This document shows positions 58,976 through 64,000 of a stretch of 64,000 nucleotides of DNA, one piece after another. The stretch is from NCBI GenBank assembly GCA_020002185.1, contig CM034532.1, forward strand, positions 24,588,838-24,652,837, written 5' to 3'. The DNA is from Paraescarpia echinospica. Lineage: Eukaryota > Annelida > Polychaeta > Sabellida > Siboglinidae. The position numbers were made by a program, and so were the translations under genes. Position 1 is the first letter of the stretch. Each line of letters opens with the position of its first letter. The notes under the pieces were generated by a model. That model ran no database searches. It was not told the origin of the DNA and was given only the letters and a program-made list of their open reading frames with translations.

Positions 58976-59292
58976 GGAGAGAGAAAGTGAGAGAGACAGA
59001 GACAGAGAGGGAGAGAGAGAGGAGGGAGAGTGTGGGGAGAAGAAAGAGATGACAGAGAGGGGGAGGGAGGGGGAGGGATGGAGGGAGCGAGGGAGGGAGG
59101 GAGGAAGGGGAGGAGGAGGGAGGGAGGGAGGGAGAGAGATGGAAAGAGAGACGAGAGAAGGGTAGGTAGAGGAAGGAAGGGGGAGGGAGGGTGGAGGGAG
59201 CATGGGATGGATGGAGGGAGGGAGAGAAAGAGACAAAGAGACAGACAGACAGGCTGACAGACAGATAGATAGACAGGGAGAGAGAGAGAGAT
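58976..59292. repeat. GA/GGGA-rich repeat upstream of the PAN exon
   Basis: Mixed purine repeat replacing the pure (CT)n of the left arm. Confidence 0.9.
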
Positions 59293-60670
59293 TAATTTAT
59301 TTTAACAAAAACATATATGCAATAAGATATAACACAAATCATAAATTTAATAGTGCAGGACTTTTATGGCCAAAATAGGGTCATATTTGAACAAATTGCA
59401 ATAGAAGCAATTTTTCAGTTTTGATAACAGACATAATTATATCCTAGATACCATATCAAAAGTCTACCCCTGTAAAAATTGGGGAACATTGTCAAAATTA
59501 CGCAAATGTTGGGGCCCCCTCTGTAGCTTTTACCTGTGCGATTAACGATTTTACTTTCTGAACAAAGATTGAACAAGATAATGTTTCTGTAAACCTCAAA
59601 TAATCCACATGCGTGGTCATAAATACGCACATATTATATTCAGAGAACAAAACAACATACATAGACATTACACTATTTTAATATTGTCTTAGTTTTTCAA
59701 TGAAAATGCTTATCGGTATTTAAACATTCACGGCTAGCTGCAATTACCTGTCCCATTCGTCTCGTGTAACATGTTTATGCTCAGCTCAGTATGTTACTCG
59801 CATGAGCATCTATCGTACATCTAACACAGCGCAAGGTAAAATTGTGTATAATATTTATTTAAAATGACACATTGATATAAGGCCAACATATAAATTCACG
59901 AATCTAGCTAATAAGCTTAATTGATGAACAATTGCCATATTCTCTCCCATATAACATGATTATAATCTGTATTACCATGTAAGTATGACATTGTCATGAG
60001 CATTGACCGTATGCGTAACATAACGCAAATGCATTTTAGCATAACGCATAGTAATTATAATACTTCCGTGATGCAAGGTCAACACATGCATACATGAATC
60101 TGTAGAGCCCAAACGGTATGTTCCTTTAGCGCAGAACCCAGTCCTTTGGACTGCTCAAAACGCTTTTTCCTTTAATCCCTGGCAAACCTGTTCAATCGAA
60201 TACCATCGAGACTTCTCTGAGAAGCATTCACCCATGCTGCAGTTAATGCACGAAGACTATTCGTACACAACTATCCATCATTGTATATAACCATGTACTC
60301 AGTCATATATCTGAGTTGAACTGGAGCAACGTAGAGTGAACGAGCTTGCCGATACGGCAGAACAGGTTTCGAAATCGAGCTCTCTCGATTAAGAGCCCAA
60401 TGCCACTGCGCTCCACACAAAACCTTTATTGATGTAAAATCGATGTATTACCCTAGCAAGAGTAGTTTGAGGTTTTTTTTCTCCTTCGACAAACGTATGA
60501 CTACTTATCGTCCAACTCCTCATGTCATCGCCGACGTAACTCTAGATTCACTTTGAGCACCCTCTGCCACGACATGGACTACGTGCAGGGAACACTCAAA
60601 AGTTTTTTCATGCGACATGTGCACCTTTCCAAAGTGCAGTATGTGGATCAGTTACACCGGATGATGTGCA
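59293..60670. other. No gene recognised
   Basis: Mirror of 3362-5070. Confidence 0.5.
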
Positions 60671-61520
60671 TCAGGTGTTGAAGACAGACAGGTCTGTCAT
60701 GACGGGAAGAACATAACCGTTGCTCGTCTTCCATCCCCAACCTACTAGTCTCAAGTGGCTTATACACATCCACTCCTGCACTTGCTGGTACACCCGCATG
60801 CTATGATAGCGTGCTGCTGAAAATGTCGGATTTGGGTGAATGTGCGAACCCTTGACTGCCACCTTCTCACAAAACCATCGGCACCTCAAACAAACCACAA
60901 TGTCTTCCAGTTTACGTTGTAAAGGCACACAAGTATCATCTCACCTTCTGCTACAACATGCTCTGTTGAAGCATCATGCATCCCAATCTGTTCAGTTTGC
61001 CTCTGATGCTGGCTGGAGCCAATTTTCTTCAGAGATGCTCCTTTTCTAAGGCCGCGTAGCCGGAAAGTGGTGTTACATCCTAATATAGCATAGGTGAAAA
61101 GTATATTGTTACACATATATTTGCCTAACTGGTTCGTTACAATATCTATGTTTAACAAACAGTCCTTCTTTGTGGTTGTCATTGCCTCACTATATGGATG
61201 AACAAGTTGTGGGCAATTGGGCCAGCATGAACGCAGAAGAGGACAACCAGATATGAGTCATTCCCACCAGAGCAGTGTTAACGATCGTTGCGGACTTCAC
61301 TGCAGTCTGCAAAATCACCTGATCTGTATCACCCTGGACACATTTTGTTTGACATTCTGTGCTACAAGTATTCCTTCAATAAACTGATGCAATTGTGCTT
61401 GTTGTTTTGGTTTGCAAGGAAGACACTCTAATTTCCCTAATCCTCATATGATTCGTGAACGCAACGTCCGCATCAGCTTTTCCTCCCATTCGTCTCTTAT
61501 ATGTGTGTGTAGTTAGTGGA
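60671..61520 (-). pseudogene. Decayed member of a repetitive gene family (right copy)
   Basis: Same segments as 2525-3361 (ILGCNTTFRLRGLRKGASLK, VYQQVQEWMCISHLRLVGWG) in several frames, with some different lesions. Confidence 0.55.
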
Positions 61521-61599
61521 TGGATTGTGCCATCCATCAAAACAATGATATATTGATCAAACTTCCAATACTCTTATTACTTGGATATTTTAAATGTTG

Positions 61600-62045
61600 G
61601 TTACCAGTAGTCATGTGTCCAGTAGTCATGTTGCAAGTAGTCATGTCACCAGTACTCACGTAATATGTAGTTACCAATATTAATTTCACCAGTAGTTATG
61701 TACCCAATAACTATGTTACTAGAAGTCATATCAACAGTAGACACTCATCACGACACGGGTATAATTGTCACAAGTTGTACTTTAACCAGTATTCAAGTCT
61801 CCAGTAGTCACGTCACCTGTAGGCGTGTGTCCAGTAGTCATTTCATAAATAGTCATTTCACCAGTAATAATGTATCCAGTAGTCATATCACCAATAATAA
61901 AAAACACTAGTCATTTCACCAGTAATCCTGTGACCAGTAGTCGTTTTATTAGTAGTCATGTCTCTAGTAGTAACGCATCAGAGTTCATGTCTCCAATAGT
62001 CTCCAATGTTACAAGTAGTCATGTCACCGGTAGGCAATTCATGTC
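61600..62045 (+). repeat. CCAGTAGTCATGT tandem array (right flank)
   Basis: About 24 loose units of 16-20 bp (ACCAGTAGTCATGTC and variants) beginning exactly where homology between the arms ends. The left side has a single GGTAACC-type edge instead. Confidence 0.8.
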
Positions 62046-63143
62046 AGATAGTCTGTGACTATCTCACACGGAAGTTTGATCACGAGGGCCTTGATGATCC
62101 AAACATGACTGGCGCTTGTCACAGCATGTCTAGATTTGCCGTAGGGTCTTGGCTATCTGTGTACACGCCATGGTCTTAGGTATCAGATGTATTTAACATG
62201 GGAGTATATATAGGAAATATTGATTCCTAGTTTTTAGTAACTTCCCCAATTTACATAGCTGTAGACTTTTGAGATATTTTATAGATAACTTCAATGTAAC
62301 CAAAACAGTTAAAATTGCTTCTGCTGCAATTTGTTCCAGGTTCATCCATAAGTCTTGGACAATAAGAACATATTGGTCAGTGAGACTGTCTGTAAGATCA
62401 GACATGTCGATATCGTTAGGTCACCGTGTTAAAAAATTGGGATTCAACCAGATTCAACTACAGTGCCACCGACAGCAAAAACAGATGGCACGTGAGCAAG
62501 AAAACGTCGGCTCATCGAAAGGCCAACTGTTTTATGTCTAAATTATTCACTATGTCATTCTTGTCGATTTTGTTTTAAAACGTTTATACAATCAACAAAT
62601 GGTTCCATTAATTTCATTTAAAGTCATTTGTGATAATGAATTAATATGTTCTTATGTATCTAATCTATATTATTCCTTCACTAAGCTTGCTTTGTACGCT
62701 TCTTTCCTTGTTAATTGAAAAAATGCGTATATCATGATTTGCATATCTACTCAATATCTGAAAAAGAAACTAATATTTGCTCTTCTCTAAATCGCCTTGT
62801 GTCAAGGGTTGTAAAGCGATGCTCTACACCTGCGTTTAACGGTTGGTAGATGAAGGAACCTTCAACTTTGTAAATTTGGTGGTCCAAATCAAACGTTGGT
62901 AGTCCATATACTAACATAAAATGTAAACAAATGTTTGCACTGTCTGTCGTAGGTGTGGCAAGTCACGTCATTAGCGTCAACGTGCATTAATACTAAGATA
63001 GGTGGTGCCACTATACGTAATACCCCGATACATAGCGATCAAACCACCATCCATTTGTAATGTGATACGTTTGGAGGACTTTGCTAACTTGTGAGACCAC
63101 CTCTAAGTACGCAAATATACCAACTTTTGTATGTCTTCTTAAC
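62046..63143. other. No gene recognised
   Basis: Right flank outside the inverted repeat, AT-rich, no coding frame of note. Confidence 0.5.
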
Positions 63144-63349
63144 ATAGAGTCTTTGCGATTCGCTCGGGAGAACATCCCGACACTGACGCCGTTTGAGGAG
63201 ACACCAAACATGGATGTCGAACACGAAGGCCGAGCATTGTGCGGTCGCGTCGCATAACTCCGCGCATTTTTGGATAGGAACCCTCACGGCAGTTATTGTG
63301 TTGCGCTTACACGTGCCATTACGTAACGTGTAGTTGCTGATACTCGACA
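63144..63349 (-). CDS. Second PAN/apple-domain exon (right flank)
   Basis: An acceptor CTTGTTTCCAG leads to a frame with SISNYTLRNGTCKRN, VPIQKCAELCDATAQCSAF and CLLKRRQC. The C-x3-C-x5-C-x-F spacing and the later Cys pair fit a PAN domain. The entry phase is 1, like the other PAN exon. The donor is less sure: GTTAAG after the codons for SQRLY gives the stated end. It lies upstream of the PAN exon at 58695 on the same strand and outside the inverted repeat; the left flank has no equivalent. Confidence 0.6.
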
Positions 63350-63602
63350 CTGGAAACAAGATCATTCGTGAGGTGAGCTATCTAACCACTGTTTTGGGAT
63401 CAGATGCATTTTAAATGAACCGCCAATTCCTATTCTGGAAATGTAATAGAACATTGGATGTGGTATCACGTTTTTGAATTGGAATTTGCACAGCTTAAAA
63501 TGCAATACTGGAATTGGTCATTCTACCATAACAGTTCTTTCTCCACCCTCCCTACCTACTACAACAAAGCCTTCTCAGCACAACACCAGGTTTTCATTTA
63601 GG

Positions 63603-63938
63603 TCACAATTCTGTATCATATAACAATTTGTTTTTGCAGAATACACAACTTGCATAGTCAACCACTACTTTGTCAGTTGTCATGCTTCCACGTAGAGTCA
63701 CAACAGGCTTTTTGTCACATGCATTTATTTGACCCCAAATCATGGTGGCCATAACCCAAAATACTGTTGTGGAAGCCCTACACATATATATTTTGCGGGG
63801 GCCCCACGGCAACTGCTCCAAAAATCCGGCATTAGCGCATCTATCAAGCAATGTTCGCAATATATGGGTTGGGACGTCAAGTCCAATGCTTAATCGTTGT
63901 TGTGCGTATATTCCCCAATGAGAGCAGACATTGAACAT
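63603..63938 (-). mobile_element. Possible Tc1-like transposase fragment
   Basis: A 111-codon frame reads RLSIGLDVPTHILRTLLDRC (helix-turn-helix-like), then later VMATMIWGQINACDKKPVV and TLRGSMTTDKVVVD, which recalls the region around the VMVWG block of Tc1/mariner transposases. The segment between them is missing and no DDE triad is complete. Weak, pattern-based call. Confidence 0.3.
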
Positions 63939-64000
63939 CCAAATTGACCCAAAACATACATTTTACAACGTGATATCATCGTCATATCTCTAGAACAAAC

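Overview
The window is animal nuclear DNA. It has intron-bounded exons of modular extracellular proteins (PAN/apple domains on a symmetrical phase 1-1 exon), non-LTR and Ty3/gypsy retroelement remains, long microsatellites and metazoan-style promoters (CCAAT, CACGTG, TATA). The density of PAN modules, the repeat content and the apparent high polymorphism would suit a marine invertebrate such as amphioxus. That is inference; no single feature fixes the species.

Layout. The dominant structure is a giant inverted repeat. Positions about 2425-30198 reappear in reverse complement at about 31199-61605. A block of exactly 1000 N (30199-31198) lies at the centre, flanked by (CA)n on one side and (TG)n on the other. 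The arms carry the same genes and the same insertions at the same sites, but differ by scattered substitutions, small indels and repeat-number changes. This is either a true palindrome or two haplotype contigs scaffolded head to head across the gap. The flanks 1-2424 and 61606-64000 are not homologous. The left flank has a probable signal-anchor exon; the right flank has a PAN exon, a tandem array and a possible Tc1-like fragment.

Left arm, outside to centre (the right arm mirrors it): a decayed repetitive gene (2.5-3.4 kb); a PAN exon (5.2 kb) and a candidate terminal exon (7.1 kb); the RT half of a LINE (8.7-9.9 kb, minus strand); a large element (9,946-23,824); the endonuclease half of the LINE (23.8-24.6 kb, minus strand); a decayed Ty3/gypsy pol (24.8-27.3 kb, minus strand); a partial second copy of the large element (27.5-29.6 kb); then simple repeats up to the gap.

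The most interesting object is the large element, 13.9 kb in the left arm and 14.3 kb in the right. It splits the LINE between endonuclease and RT, has a TA duplication at its edges, and has long terminal inverted repeats (about 1.2-1.45 kb) that each carry a promoter and a NADAR-domain gene. Between them lie a zinc-ribbon OB-fold gene resembling the C-terminal domain of RPA70, a small basic protein with an N-myristoylation-type start and a PLDLS (CtBP-binding type) motif, two copies of a zinc-finger/WEPY protein of unknown function, and a small LPDD family. Several genes share one promoter layout (ATTGG - CACGTG - TATATAA), two share an N-terminal leader peptide, and several share a 3' block. 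The interior is packed with tandem arrays (24, 37-40 and 51 bp) and with rows of CTCF-like motifs. I found no transposase, integrase, capsid or DNA polymerase in it. It looks like a decayed virus-like or giant TIR element that I cannot assign to a named family. Most copies carry frameshifts or lost start codons, and the two arms are often broken at different places.
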